Assembly: GCA_947646735.1 (NCBI GenBank)
Contig: CANTFK010000771.1
Location: 62,001-126,000, forward strand
Source: Peronospora farinosa
Lineage: Eukaryota > Oomycota > Peronosporomycetes > Peronosporales > Peronosporaceae
Length of the DNA stretch: 64,000 nucleotides
Direction: 5' to 3'
Shown: positions 21,563 through 32,149 of the stretch, one piece after another
Numbering within the stretch: the first letter of the stretch is position 1
Layout of the letters: every line of letters begins with the position of its first letter
The notes under the pieces: generated by a model
What the model was told of the DNA's origin: nothing
The model's database searches: none
Seen by the model: only the letters and a program-made list of their open reading frames with translations
Made by a program: the position numbers and the translations under genes

Positions 21563-22423
21563 TTGAGAGTTTCGAAAATGATCCCCTCATGATGGAAACA
21601 CTGAAGTAGTTCTAAAGTAAGCGTTATGCCATCAAAAGTTCTAGCTCAGAACGTTGTTGAAAACTTTTGACGCACTTTTTCCTCGAACATTTTTCGATGC
21701 CATCGAAAAACATGCAAAACCACATGACGACTTGCAATGCTTGACGTTTGGAGATCTCGTTTTATGAAACGAGAAAGTCTTGCATGTGTAACGCTTTTGG
21801 TCACTCCCAGATGGTCGGTCGTCCATGTTGTGTCAAATATTTAACGAATGCAATGCAATATGCGAGCGCTACGGCTTTGTACAAGAAAGTCGTATGAAAT
21901 ACCCAACAGTTGGCCTAAACGAGTTAGATAAAAAAAAGCTCGATCGGTTCGTAAGCTTCGTCTCATACAAAACTTAAGTATGGTCAGATCGTGAGCAAAG
22001 AAAGAGATCAGAACGTCGAGGAAGTGCTTGATGACTAGTATACTTTTACCCGAACTGTATTAGTCCTGTCCTCACTGGCTCAGTCTACGGGCTTAGCTTC
22101 ACGGAAAAGTCTGCGCAAGGGCACGTCGAAACGGTTATTTAGCTTGGGGTGCATACGCAACGTCAAGTTCGCAAAATGCGGCGAATATCACTGACCCTTC
22201 TTGATGGGCTGCTGACGCAACTGGGCTGGTTAGGTCGGACAGTGATTAGTTCTTTGGATGCAATATTACAAGCTTACAACACATATTATGTCAATTGCAC
22301 GTTTTGAACTGACTTACCATAAGGTATAATATGATACTGTTGTGCTCGGTTCGAGCGCTTTTCGACATGACATATTCCAATTCGACAGCGACAGTGAACA
22401 CGACTTACGTGCCAATTCGAACA

Positions 22424-23642
22424 ATGAAGCTTTCGTCGATCCTCGTTGGACTTCCACTCCTCGTGACAGACCTTGCTAGCGGATACGCCAACCCGGAAAA
22501 GTGCAAAGGCATCTGCGGAAATGCCCACGACCCGTCGATTATTCGCCGTGATGAAGACAGCAAATACTTTCGTTTCTCCACCGGCCGCACTATCTGCGTG
22601 TACACTGCGCCAGATCTTACAGGTCCTTGGAAGGACATGGGTAACGTACTTCCGCACGGATCCAAGGTCAAGCTGAAGGGCCAACGGATGTTCTGGGTAA
22701 TTTATACCTTTTACGTGAAGAACTTGAGGTCGTTAACCAGCACATTCTGATTGACGGTGATATCTGTTGTGATACAATCTAGGCTCCCGATGTCCAGAAG
22801 GTTGGTGACATGTACTACTTGTACTACTCGCTGAGCAGTTATAAATCGCAAAACTCGGCCATTGGCCTCGCCCGATCCAAGACGATGGATATTGGCACGT
22901 GGACTGATGTTGGCAGCGTCGGAATTACGAGCGACTCGTCCAAGCAGTATAATGCGATTGATCCGAACCTGTTCAAAGACAATGACCAGTACTATCTCAA
23001 TTTTGGTAGCTCCTGGCTAGGTATCCACCAAGTCCAGATGGATTCTGACCCTACGAAGCTAGCGGTGAATGTGGTCCCGCAACAGTCGGCGTTTACGCTT
23101 AACAACGAGGTCAGGGAGGGTGCGTATGAGTTTGCCTACAAGGGCTACTACTATCTTTTCTTCTCCCAAGGTATTTGCTGCGAGTTGGACAAGAAAAAAC
23201 CGGCGAAGGGCAAGGAGTATCGTATCCTTGTGTGCCGGTCAAAAAGCCCAACTGCGGAGTTTGTTGACAAGAACGGTATTGACTGCCGAAAAGATGGCGG
23301 AAGTGTTGTGCTTGAGTCGCACGACCACGTCTACGCACCAGGCGGTCAGGGTGTGTATAAAGACCCGAAGTATGGTCCTGTGTTGTACTACCACTACGGT
23401 AAGCTAAGCGCTTGAATGTTGTCGCCTAGGGATAGCTGAGTGCTAACGATCTTGATTGTGATATTTGTGCAGTCGACACCCGCGTTGGATATGCTGATAG
23501 TGACAAGCTCTTTGGTTGGAACAAGCTCGACTTTTCGAGCGGTTGGCCAGTTGTAAAGAGCCTGAAGGATTCTGGGAAACGCAACAGTAGCCGTGGGAGA
23601 GTAGAACCAAATCGAGTCTTCAGTAGTGAGCAAAGCCCATAG
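22424..23642 (+). CDS. Secreted GH43 endo-1,5-alpha-L-arabinanase, copy 2, three exons
   Basis: The exons are 22424-22696, 22783-23398 and 23473-23642, the positions expected from copy 1. The translated protein is the same as copy 1 in every segment I compared; the two substitutions seen in coding sequence are silent (acc/acg Thr and gtt/gtc Val). The signal peptide and the three catalytic carboxylates (HDPSII, IDPNLF, REGAYEF) are intact. It has the same 860-bp upstream region as copy 1, so both copies should be expressed alike, doubling the dose of a plant cell-wall arabinan-degrading enzyme. Confidence 0.93.
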
Positions 23643-24214
23643 TTAGACCGGTTAAGGAACCACACCGTGGACGACTAGGGAGCGCAGAATATCTTCTAAT
23701 CGTACTTCACCTATGACTAGAAGATATGTAGATGTAGTGGAAGTGCAGGACTGTTAAATGGGCTTTTGTAAAGTTCTGTTCTCCTTCGGTTTTCAGCTAT
23801 AAAAGCTCGAAAACATGTTTTACACTTTCGCGATGAATTTTTCACGCGTCGCGCTAAATTATCTGCAGATATCAAGCAAGATAGATTACATTCTTCTGCT
23901 GGCTTCCCGCTGCTAAACGATCGGCCAACGCAAATCATCGTAATGTTTGCCAAGGCCAAAAAATACACCATCCTTCCTCTGCAAAATATTGTCGTGGTCT
24001 AGGGGATATTACAAATGTGATATTCCTGTAGTATGACATAATTCGACCACACATAGTTTTCGCTCGTCGAGTCTCCGGTCGTCGAGTTGTAGCTCGTCGT
24101 GTTGTCAAATCTATCAAGAGCGGTAGAAGATCGACTATCCTTTTCATACTAGATAATTGTATAGAAAGACAGTGAGAGCCATTCCCTGGAATAGAAAAAG
24201 AAATCTATAGAGTA

Positions 24215-25364
24215 GTGTCCGTCCATGTGAATCCTTTTTGGGTATATCTGATTGGCTGATTTTGCGGCAAGTCTCGGATTGGCGAATTTTGCATACTAAT
24301 GCAAGCTCTCTATACAGAATTCAGCAGGCTGAAAGTAGTATACATACATTCGGTCTTTTTTATATCATTTAGTCTATAATCGGTCCGCGGCACCTATCCG
24401 TGGGAACGACAGGTGAACACCCCAGCGAAACCCTGCTTTTTCTATTAAGGAGTCCTATATATACTATCAGTGTAAACTTCGCGCACCATGTCCGTTGGAA
24501 CGACACGTGAACACCCTAAATGGGACAATATACTGTCAGCGTAAATTTTGCCGTCCTATGCGTCGGAGTGACGGCCACACACCCTAGCAACGTCGGCTTC
24601 GCGCATCGTTCCATCGAAACGACGTGATATATACCAAGTAAATAAATTATTACCGTAGACGTCGCGTACCAAATCTGTCGGAATGACGGGTAAGCACCCT
24701 CGCAAATCGCTGCGTTTAAAATGCCTATACATACTACTTCCGTCGGAAAGACGGGTGAAACCCTATTCCATATAGTAGAAAAATTGTGTTCGTCCGTCCG
24801 AGAAATCCCGTGCTCCTTTAATTACATTCTGATTGGCTGATTTGGCATAATTGGCTGAATTTTTCGAATTGGCTAATTTTTCATTTTGCATTTGCGTTCA
24901 TCTATCCTATTCCTGCAGTCTCATTGGCTTCTATTTGCAGCAGAACTTCATTCTGATTACCTGATTTTGCATTAACATGAGCAGAAATTTATCACTGTTG
25001 TATCAATTATTGTATGTATTAGGTTTCGCAATACATTCCGTCGGACATCCACAGGCCACTTTAATAGTGGAAATTTCCACTATTACCACGATTAAACTAA
25101 TGGTGGCGTTTGATGAAGTCTTAAGTGGCTAATTGTGGTACCGGTATGAATGTCACCTAAATGGACAGATATTGAGCTTTTTCTGCTAAAAAAGCCTCAT
25201 AGCGAAATTGACGACATTGTCTCGAATTGCTTGGCCTGTAAAATGCCTTACAGAGAGAAGTCTGTACAACCAATCCGGCAATCATCATCATTTTATTTGA
25301 AAATGGAGAATTCACTCTCCACACTAGACGTGCCAAGAAATGCGGTGACCAGACTTTCAAAGAA
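24215..25364. other. Repeat-rich AT-rich interval, no gene
   Basis: The interval carries a degenerate tandem array (24383-24775, listed separately). It also has several copies of 'attggctgattt'/'attggcgaattt' (24249, 24272, 24831, 24849 and 24868 regions). No protein-coding family was recognised. Confidence 0.55.
24383..24775. repeat. Degenerate tandem array of about 50-95 bp units
   Basis: Six copies of a core like 'cgcgYaccatNtccgtcggaacgacRggtgaacaccct' occur at about 24383, 24479, 24550, 24599, 24664 and 24735. They are separated by AT-rich spacers that often contain 'tatatactatcagtgtaaac'-like text. The spacing is irregular and the copies are strongly diverged. The 'g(t/a)cggaa(c/t)gac' centre is the most constant part. 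It may be a decayed satellite or a chain of short mobile-element ends. Confidence 0.65.
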
Positions 25365-25742
25365 CTAATTCAGGTGCTTGAAGTACTCGTGCACGTAGTT
25401 CCATCCAACTACAAACGTAGTCTTGACGTCGCACTGATGTAGGACCTGCTTCAAAAAGTCTCGCGATTGTAAGCGGCTTGCAGATTTTAAAATTCCCGCT
25501 CAATAAGCTCTTCATTCTGCAGGGGTGAGCGGGAGGACACATGATCCTTCTGCTTGCGAATAATGTCGGTGAGCTCTCGACCGCGCAGTCTCACAAGCTG
25601 ATGTGGCAGAACAGGCGGCATGGAAGCAGGAGCATCGTTTCTTGAGTCTAGTTCTACCAAGATGTTAGCTAGGCCAGCAATCATTTCGACGCAGGAAATG
25701 GCGATGTTCTTGACAACGGATGCCATTTCGTCGGCCCCAATC
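25365..25742 (-). pseudogene. Unrecognised decayed gene end cut by a gypsy LTR
   Basis: Reading leftward from the LTR edge: GADEMASVVKNIAISC, then VEMIAGLANILVELDSRND, HQLVRLRGRELTDIIRKQKD and ELIEREF. A stop follows, then NLQAAYNRETF and, after a one-base shift in a T-run, LKQVLHQCDVKTTFVVGWNY followed by VHEYFKHLN and a stop at 25365-25367. The composition looks like a real structured protein C-terminus; I do not recognise the family. The frame is open right up to the LTR border at 25743, so an insertion probably split the gene. Confidence 0.5.
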
Positions 25743-26307
25743 TGTAGAGGGGCGCTTCGAAAAGAAGCTGCAACGTCCTACGCGGGCACACCTTCAAGCA
25801 GCGCGAGGAAGCGGTTATACCGTCTTACCTCCGCGTGCGGTGGTGTTGGTCGGCCGCTTAAAGCGATACGCGCAACGAACTTATAAACAAGAAGTCACCG
25901 ACGTCACGCAGAAGCTTTTTCAGCTTCTCATGCGCGGTGCTTATGTGTTAGCAAATTCAAGACTGATTTATATTTAATGGAATTTAACCAAATGTATATC
26001 TAACTACTGAGTGGTTAAGATGTAATGATGGGTATCATCTCTATAGATGCGCATTCCAACGTGCGAGCTTATAATATATTTAAGCTCGCTCAATGACGTA
26101 ACTGACTGACGTCATTTGATGACGCCTAGTCCCAGCTGGGCTTCATCCCCATCAATGTGAGTACACCTAGTGTATATCACATACGCAAGAGTGTGACACA
26201 TGGTGTGTCTCACCCGAGCGACAGGTCTTAATTACTACGTACCTTTTTAGACCTGCCCATTAAGTATCGCGTGCTTAAGGGGTACGTGTAACGTTAAGCC
26301 CGTTACA
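25743..26307 (-). repeat. 3' LTR of a minus-strand gypsy remnant
   Basis: On the minus strand the LTR runs from TGTAACGGGCTTAACG (26307) to CCCCTCTACA (25743), 565 bp. It aligns along its length with the plus-strand 3' LTR at 37943-38540, sharing 'gaggaagcggttataccgtcttacc', 'cgacgtcacgcagaagctttttca', the palindromic 'gacgtca' region and the end block. It is strongly diverged. A polypurine tract precedes it on the element strand (26321-26308), as for element 2. Confidence 0.8.
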
Positions 26308-26413
26308 CCATCCCCCCTTTTAGAACGAGTTTTACATTTTGTAAAACATCGCCTAGAAGACAGAGAGACTGCGAGCCGTTATATAACGCGCCCGCTTAGT
26401 CTACTCAATTCTC

Positions 26414-27150
26414 ATGCCACCGAAACGTGGTAAGGCTGATGGGTCGACTGAAAAGGCGCCCATGCAGACCAACCCAAAGCGCACGCGCCGTGATAAATCG
26501 CAGCCGTCGCTAAGTGTCTCTGTGACAACGAAAAACAAGGTTTAATAAAATACTCCATATTCTGACATCAAACGCAGCTTGTCAGCAGAGAACACTGGTC
26601 CATCCCACTATGGTGCGAATGAAGACTTGTTTCTCATTGTTGACTACAATGAGAGCACGCCATTGCCACCACCTTAAAGTGGTGATGAGCACAGTGCTTT
26701 GATGGGAAATTTGTCCCCATCATTTGAGACATCCAACCTTCAGGAAGCTTTCATGCTTCCTGACAGCGAGGGTCATGCCTTGCCGTCTGCGCGAACGAGC
26801 GCAGCGACCACAACTGAGGCTCTGCTTCGAAAGAAACAACCGCGACTCAACAGCAGGTCGCAATTCTAGATCGACCGCCTCTGTCAACACTACGTCTGAT
26901 GACTTGACAATCCATAATGGAGAGTCAGACTAGGCGAGGGTGAGAACAAAGATCCTTCGACTTCACAGTCGGCCTCACTAGCACGCCATTGCGCGGGCGT
27001 CTACGTGAGTGATGGTTTGACAGTGATGCCACCGCCATCCGAGTGGCCACGCTTGCGTTTAAATAGTGCTACGCTTTTAAGGCGTGTCACTATTGACGCT
27101 AATAAACTTTTTAGCGTCTTTCCATTATGAAAAAGGCAGGGCAAAGCACG
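26414..27150 (+). pseudogene. Decayed copy of the gypsy antisense ORF
   Basis: The ATG and first codons give MPPKRGKADGS, identical in its start to the intact 410-codon ORF at 37836-36604. Further blocks align at protein level: NEDLFLIVDYNESTPLPPP, SGDEHSALMGNLSPSFET, LTIHNGESD, MPPPSEW and TIDANKLFSVFP. In-frame stops lie near 26541 and 26677, with frame shifts after 26800. Protein-level blocks surviving between two well-diverged copies suggest that the ORF was once under selection. Confidence 0.8.
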
Positions 27151-27329
27151 AGGTTGTGGTGGAGTAAGGATTGGCAAAAAAAATTGTGTGTTCGCTTGAG
27201 TTTTAAAAGCATCCAAACAACGTCTTCTAGATCCGACAGATCGCGCTGGCGTAGTGGGACTAGCTGATTTAGCGGATCGTGCTGGGATGTTTCTCCGGAT
27301 CGACGGAATTTTCTCTTGGATGAATGAAG

Positions 27330-28252
27330 TCAGTCGAGCCCGAAGAAGAAGACCCTACGGCTCGAGGACGCTTGGGAGGAAGTTCGGCCGCTAATGGGGA
27401 TGAAGACCGTTTGCTTTTCCTGACGCCGAGCTATCTGGTGCCGGAGGGTTAGCTTGGATAATTAGTAGTGATCCAGATGATAGCTTGGCTAAGTGGGATC
27501 GAAGAGCATCCCGATCGTGGACGGCCTGATCGCTTTCCGTTTTCCGATCCAAGATTTTCCCCCGTAGCTGATCCAAAGAGACAACTTTGCGAAAACCCTC
27601 GTTCAAAAGATCATCATGGGCGGCTTGGAGTTAATCCAAACGATCCTGGAAAGAAGCTACCTGGAGTTGGAACTGATCCTTCAAGACTTGCTCTACAGTA
27701 GCCATTTCTCGTCGCTGTCTCTCCTGAGTATGTTGATTCGCCATGTTCATTAAGTAGAGCGGTTTTCAAACTTGCAATCTCTTGGTATTGATCCTCTCGT
27801 AGTCCCAGCTCATACTCAAAACCTTAAGCCTTCTGGATCGCAGTGTCGTAGCGTTCCTGAAGCCGCTTGCAGCGATCTAAGACGAACTTGGACAAAGGAG
27901 GTGCTAATTCCTGGAAGGATTGCAATTCACATTCCAACCGATTATAGCGCACTTCTTGCTCTCGTAGAGCATCCTCCAAGGAACGATAACAATTCGCAAC
28001 GGCAGTTTGGGCGTCTAAGCGATTGTATAGTGCCGCAATTGACGACTCCAAAATATGGCGATCCATCACGGGCGGGAATTCTACCCTAGTAGAAGGAAGC
28101 AAAATCCGCGATCCGGAAGAATGGTTCGTAGGCGGATCGGAAGTTATGCGAGACGGTTTGGGTCTCGAAACGGCTGAAAAGCTTGCAGATATGACGGAAT
28201 CGGAGCCATCCTGGCTAGCAAGGGAAGCGGTCGCAGACGAAGCAGAAGACAT
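27330..28252 (-). pseudogene. Coiled-coil protein remnant, family unknown
   Basis: The first part (28252-27824) is open for 142 codons: a Ser/Ala-rich start, a Pro-containing linker, then helical sequence (HILESSIAALYNRLDAQTAV and REQEVRYNRLECELQSFQEL). It continues in other frames as LRGKILDRKTESDQAVHDRD and LRSHLAKLSSG, then ELPPKRPRAV and GSSSSG. A helical middle and a basic Ser-rich tail would suit a nuclear or Gag-like protein, but there is no zinc knuckle or other diagnostic motif. Stops and shifts interrupt it. Confidence 0.4.
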
Positions 28253-28386
28253 GAAGATGACCGAGGTGATTACTGTGAATACGATGCACAGTCAGGCCAA
28301 CACTGTATGCCGGCTAACGATGGAGGGGACGATTGTGGAGGAGCGAGTAAACAAATTTTCAAAAAGCATATCGAAATCCAATTTAT

Positions 28387-28660
28387 GTGGACCACACATC
28401 AAGGATCGATCGCGATCCATAGTGCAGAAAACGCGATCCGACTCAGAACCGCGATCCGACTCAGAACCGCGATCCGACTCAACCGCGATTCGACTCAGAA
28501 CCGCGATCTGAATCACACCCGCGATCCGAAGCAGATCGCGATTTGAAGTAGATCGCGATCCAGTTCACAAGAATCAAGTATTATGGATCGTTCGCGATCT
28601 TGAACTGAATACGCGATCTGATTCAGATCGCGATCCAAGAATAAGGCAAGATCGCCAGTG
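28387..28660. repeat. CGATCC-type short tandem array
   Basis: Consecutive copies of 'cgcgatccgactcagaac' (about 28432-28510) grade into looser 'gatcgcgatcYga' copies. GATCGCGATC is palindromic and recurs several times. The array is bracketed by a near-repeat of 'gtggaccacaYatc' at 28388 and 28690. Its length varies by copy, as in an expanding minisatellite. Confidence 0.8.
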
Positions 28661-29394
28661 GATCGGGATGGCGAGGGTAAATGGAGTGGACCACATATCG
28701 AGATCTGACTTTTCGGAAATGACGACATGTGGTAATAAATCCTGAGCTACAGATAGGCAGAATCGTAGTTTTTGATATTTAATTGGTAAACTCTAAACAG
28801 AGTTCAATTTTACTTCTAATACACGTGTCGACTTCTCTTCCGGGCTTGATTATTTGGCAACTCGACGTCTCGAGGAAGCCTACACACTACGCAAGTCATA
28901 TCCCTGGTTTTTTGGCAAGGGATTGCAAGAACTCTCAACATAACTCAGCTGCGATCGGACGCAGATACAACACGTAGGGCAAGGCGAAGCAAGTGCAGGA
29001 CGGATCAAGTGGTCAGAAGGTTCTGCTGAAGTGTTCAGAAGATTCAAGCTTCGTTTTGTTGGATGACCGTGATCGATTGGGAAGATCACACCAAGTACTC
29101 GGTCTGTCTTGTGAAGATTTCCACAAGATCACCAATAACCCCTATCCCTAAACCGATTAGGATCAAAATCGACTCATGTCCGCCTAGAAGAGAGCAACCC
29201 GCCCAACCGACGGGTGCACAAGGTGAGGAAGGCTTTATACACGGAATCGGGGTACCCCCTCCGTTAGTCGGTCGTCCAGGCGCCAGTGAAGAGTTGGAAT
29301 CGCATCAGCAATTTTGCGAATCCCCAAATCGAAAGGGAAGAAGAAAATTCCTACACCTTCGAAAGTGAAAGGCATAAATTAATTCCTACGCCTC

Positions 29395-30486
29395 CTTCCC
29401 TCCGCCTCGGATGACGACGAAGAATTTTTCGATTCTGGAGATTTTTTGCTTGCAGCTCTATCTGGATCGCGTTCTTCCTCTAGGAGTCGTGGCTCGTCAA
29501 CTGGAATTTCCTCGCACGTTGGATCACCTGGTTCACCTATTAATGTCTACACCTCCAGTTCCACGTCTGAGTCACTCCCAGCTTCGCCTGCACCATCTAC
29601 CTCGAATAAAAGTTTAAGGGTAGATTTCTTTATAGAACCTACTAGTGATTCCGAGGGTGCTGTCATCATCACCAGGGAATCCCGTGAGAAGATCAACATT
29701 TTGCTCTTGCAACACGAGTACGACGATCCACCAGCTACTCAGAAGCAGCGAAATAAATGGATCTCTGGATACCGCAAACGAGTTCCTCGTTCGTCAGCTC
29801 AGATTGCGCCATGGTCAGCCCGAATAATTAGCTCTACCTGCGTGACCGAATTGGAGGTAGAATTTTTGTACGAACATCTTTAAAGCCCAAAAGATACCCC
29901 TTTCACATGCTGCCTAATCCAAGGTACTGCCACCTGATTCACTATGGACATCCAGGCTGGTCACTTCGGCGCAAATTGCAGCACTTTATGCCCAGGAACC
30001 GTGGAAATCTCTCGATAATTTAGTCACCCCAGTTTCATTATCGATGACTGGGTAATATCACAAGTTAAAAGTCTGCTATCTATTTTTTTAAAATCGGCAC
30101 CGTCAGGCGCTTTGGGAATCGAATCATCCGTTCTATCTATCGAAAGAGCAGCGAGAAAGCGATCTAAAATTGGCGAAGTTTTACATGGGGCGTAAACAGC
30201 TTCGATCACGATCTGGGCCACGTTGGAAAAAGTGCTTCGATTCGTTCTTCGGGGGAAAATTATGGAGCATTGTGATCTGAATATCCTGTTGGACCCATTT
30301 TCCTCCATTTCCCCTCAGCCCTCCGAAGTACCAGTGTGGTATCCTGGTTTGGATTGTAAGCAGGAAAACATCCCCAACCTGATTACTGCACTGTCGTTAC
30401 TGGATTATGCGGAGCCTTGGCGGAACCAATATCAATTCTCAATCGCGGATTACCCCACATCATCCCTCACCCGTCTATCCAGTTAA
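29395..30486 (+). pseudogene. Plus-strand coding remnant, family unknown
   Basis: An acidic start (SDDDEEFFDSGDFLLAALSG) leads into a Ser-rich region, then FFIEPTSDSEGAVIITRESR (ends about 29883). The text continues in other frames as FHMLPNPRYCHLIHYGHPGW then SLRRKLQHF. After stops it resumes with IMEHCDLNILLDPFSSISPQ, PVWYPGLDCKQENIPNLITA and LSLLDYAEPWRNQYQFSI, to a stop at 30484-30486. The pieces read as one protein broken by several stops and shifts. I do not recognise it. Its position opposite the minus-strand coiled-coil remnant could mean one divergent unit. Confidence 0.4.
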
Positions 30487-30835
30487 TTTTTTTAAATAGT
30501 ATTCGTGATCCGATAACACTTCTTGATCGTTCGATACAATTTCATTTTGTCTCTTTATTTCGTACATCTTCTCCATAATTGTCTTCTTTTGTTAGGCCTT
30601 TGCAGCCGCGATCCAGTCTCCCAGACCTTCGATCGCTATACTCATTACATACAAATTCCCTTTCCACCACCTTATGCAACCTTCTTGCATATTGTACCAC
30701 TCTCAACTTTCGATCTTCGTTAGCCATCTGATCCTTCTTCTTGTGACTACATCACTTCAAACGATTTCGGCTAATTTCGCCACGTTCAAAATCTTGCAAT
30801 AGTGCATTACAATTTAAGTCGGCTTCATCCACCCA

Positions 30836-31072
30836 AGCAGCGCGCACGAGAAGCTGAAAAAGCTTCTGCGTGACGTCGGTGACTTCTTGTTTAGAAGTTC
30901 GTTGCGCGTATCGCTTTAAGCGAGAGGCAACTGGGGTTACGACTGATGAAACAGTCGACCAACCACATAAACACCCTCGCACGCGAAGGTAAGACGGTAT
31001 AACCGCTTCCTCGCTTGTGCATAAGGTGTGTGCTCGTAGTACGAGGCAGCTTAGTAGAAGTGCCCGTCTACA
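30836..31072 (+). repeat. 5' LTR of gypsy element 2 (5'-truncated)
   Basis: The 237 bp match the last part of the 3' LTR (38311-38540), from 'gcacgagaagYtgaaaaagcttctgcgtgacgtcggt' to 'gtagaagtgcccgtctaca'. The first about 360 bp of the LTR are missing; before 30836 the sequences are unrelated. The TSD therefore cannot be read. Confidence 0.85.
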
Positions 31073-31199
31073 CTTGGTAGCACTAGTAGTCCTTCCCACG
31101 ACCCGTCTCTTTGAGCGTGCGTGTGGTTGACATGGTCCTTAATGTGGACTGAAATGACTTTCCTCACCTCTCCTAACATCACAGGGAGTTGGCAGAGCA

Positions 31200-32149
31200 T
31201 ATGGCGCAGGGACTTGGTGAACAAGCCCTGTCAACCTCTTGCATCGTCCTCCTGAGCAACATGTTGCTCAGTTGGAGCAATTTGAGGCGTTTGTGCTCGG
31301 ACAGCGTAGAAACGCGTCCGAGGTAAACAGCCAAGCCACCGCTGAGTCCATTAATAAGACTCAGGATGAGCTTAGGCTTGAGCAGGCACGTAATGAGGCG
31401 CTCAACAGAACTGTTGAAACGCTCTCTACCCGGCCTACTCAACCGAGGCCCATACAGATGGACCCTCCGAAGTTCGATGGAACTAGCCCTCACACGATTC
31501 TTCACTGGCTATTAGCAGTTGATGCAATGTGGAGTGGCGCAGCTCATCGAAGACGACATCAGAATGGTGTCGTATGTCATGTCAAATTTGCGTGGCAAAG
31601 CGTCAGAGTGGGCTTACTCTGCGCTTATGACAAGCACTGAAGCGTTTCCATCATTTTCGACCTTTGAAAACAAAGATTCGGCCATGTATCAGCCGCCTAA
31701 CAACGAAGTGTTGCTTATGGCGCGCTTCTTTGGAGCACGACAGGCGAAACGCTCTCTGCAAGATTTTGTGCAGGAGATGCGTTCGCTGTCGGCGTCCATC
31801 AATGGGGAGCCGATACCGGAACGTATTGAGGTGGCCACGCTCATGAATGAACTTAGGCACGACCCATCGCGTCAGGCCCTTTTTAGAAAGGTGCCAGCGA
31901 CGATGGAAGAGGCAATTGACATTGCCTTAATTGAGGAGCAATCCTACGACAGCACCTCGGCGACAGATTTTATTAGCCGTCGTCCGAGAAGTCTGATGCC
32001 ACTCCTATGGAGTTAGGCAATGCAGATGTGATCTGCTACAAGTGCGGCAAGCGAGGCCATATGATGGCTCGCTGCTATGCCAAAGTTGATGCTGGTGCTA
32101 AGGTAGTCAGCAAAAGGTCTTCCAACCCGAAGGGAGGTGCGAAAAACTA
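31200..32149 (+). pseudogene. gag of gypsy element 2 (frameshifted)
   Basis: Candidate ATG at about 31200; the first part shifts frame before 31239. Visible pieces are EQHVAQLEQFEAFVLGQRRN, MDPPKFDGTSPHTILHWLLA, then after a shift near 31520 IRMVSYVMSNLRGKASEWAY and PATMEEAIDIALIEEQSYDS. After a second shift near 31985 comes the zinc knuckle CYKCGKRGHMMARC (about 32037-32078). This is the usual retrotransposon Gag order of capsid-like helices then CCHC. It is not functional as it stands. Confidence 0.85.

Larger units (their letters stand above)
21254..24214. repeat. Tandem duplication, unit 2 (2961 bp)
   Basis: This is the second copy of the unit at 18294-21253. It begins exactly where unit 1 ends and stops at 24214, after which the flanks differ. 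It is one base longer because of an extra A in a homopolymer. The clean junction and near-identity point to a very recent unequal exchange or replication slippage event, or to an assembly artefact. Confidence 0.97.
25743..27150 (-). mobile_element. Truncated gypsy element A: 3' LTR plus antisense-ORF region
   Basis: This is the 3' end of an element of the same family as 30836-38540, in opposite orientation: LTR, polypurine tract, then the region that carries the antisense ORF. Similarity to element 2 fades near 27150, and no pol sequence follows. It is a solo 3' portion left by truncation, older than element 2 judging by the divergence. Confidence 0.8.
27151..30835. other. Unrecognised decayed unit with two divergent coding remnants
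   Basis: This 3.7-kb stretch between two gypsy elements has a minus-strand coiled-coil remnant (27330-28252), a CGATCC-type array (28387-28660) and a plus-strand remnant (29395-30486). No reverse transcriptase, transposase or integrase motif was seen. It may be a decayed mobile element or a decayed gene pair; there are no obvious terminal repeats. Confidence 0.4.

Noticed and set aside
26308..26340. Reading the MPPKRGKADG ORF as the gag of a plus-strand element with the LTR at 25743-26307 as its 5' LTR
   Set aside because: The polypurine tract, the TGTAAC start, the tail-to-tail layout with pol in element 2 and the primer site after the other LTR end all show the LTR is a 3' LTR on the opposite strand. 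Element 2 also has its own gag with a zinc knuckle.
28432..28530. Possible CRISPR-like or regulatory repeat array
   Set aside because: The units are contiguous with no unique spacers and the host is a eukaryote; it is a minisatellite.
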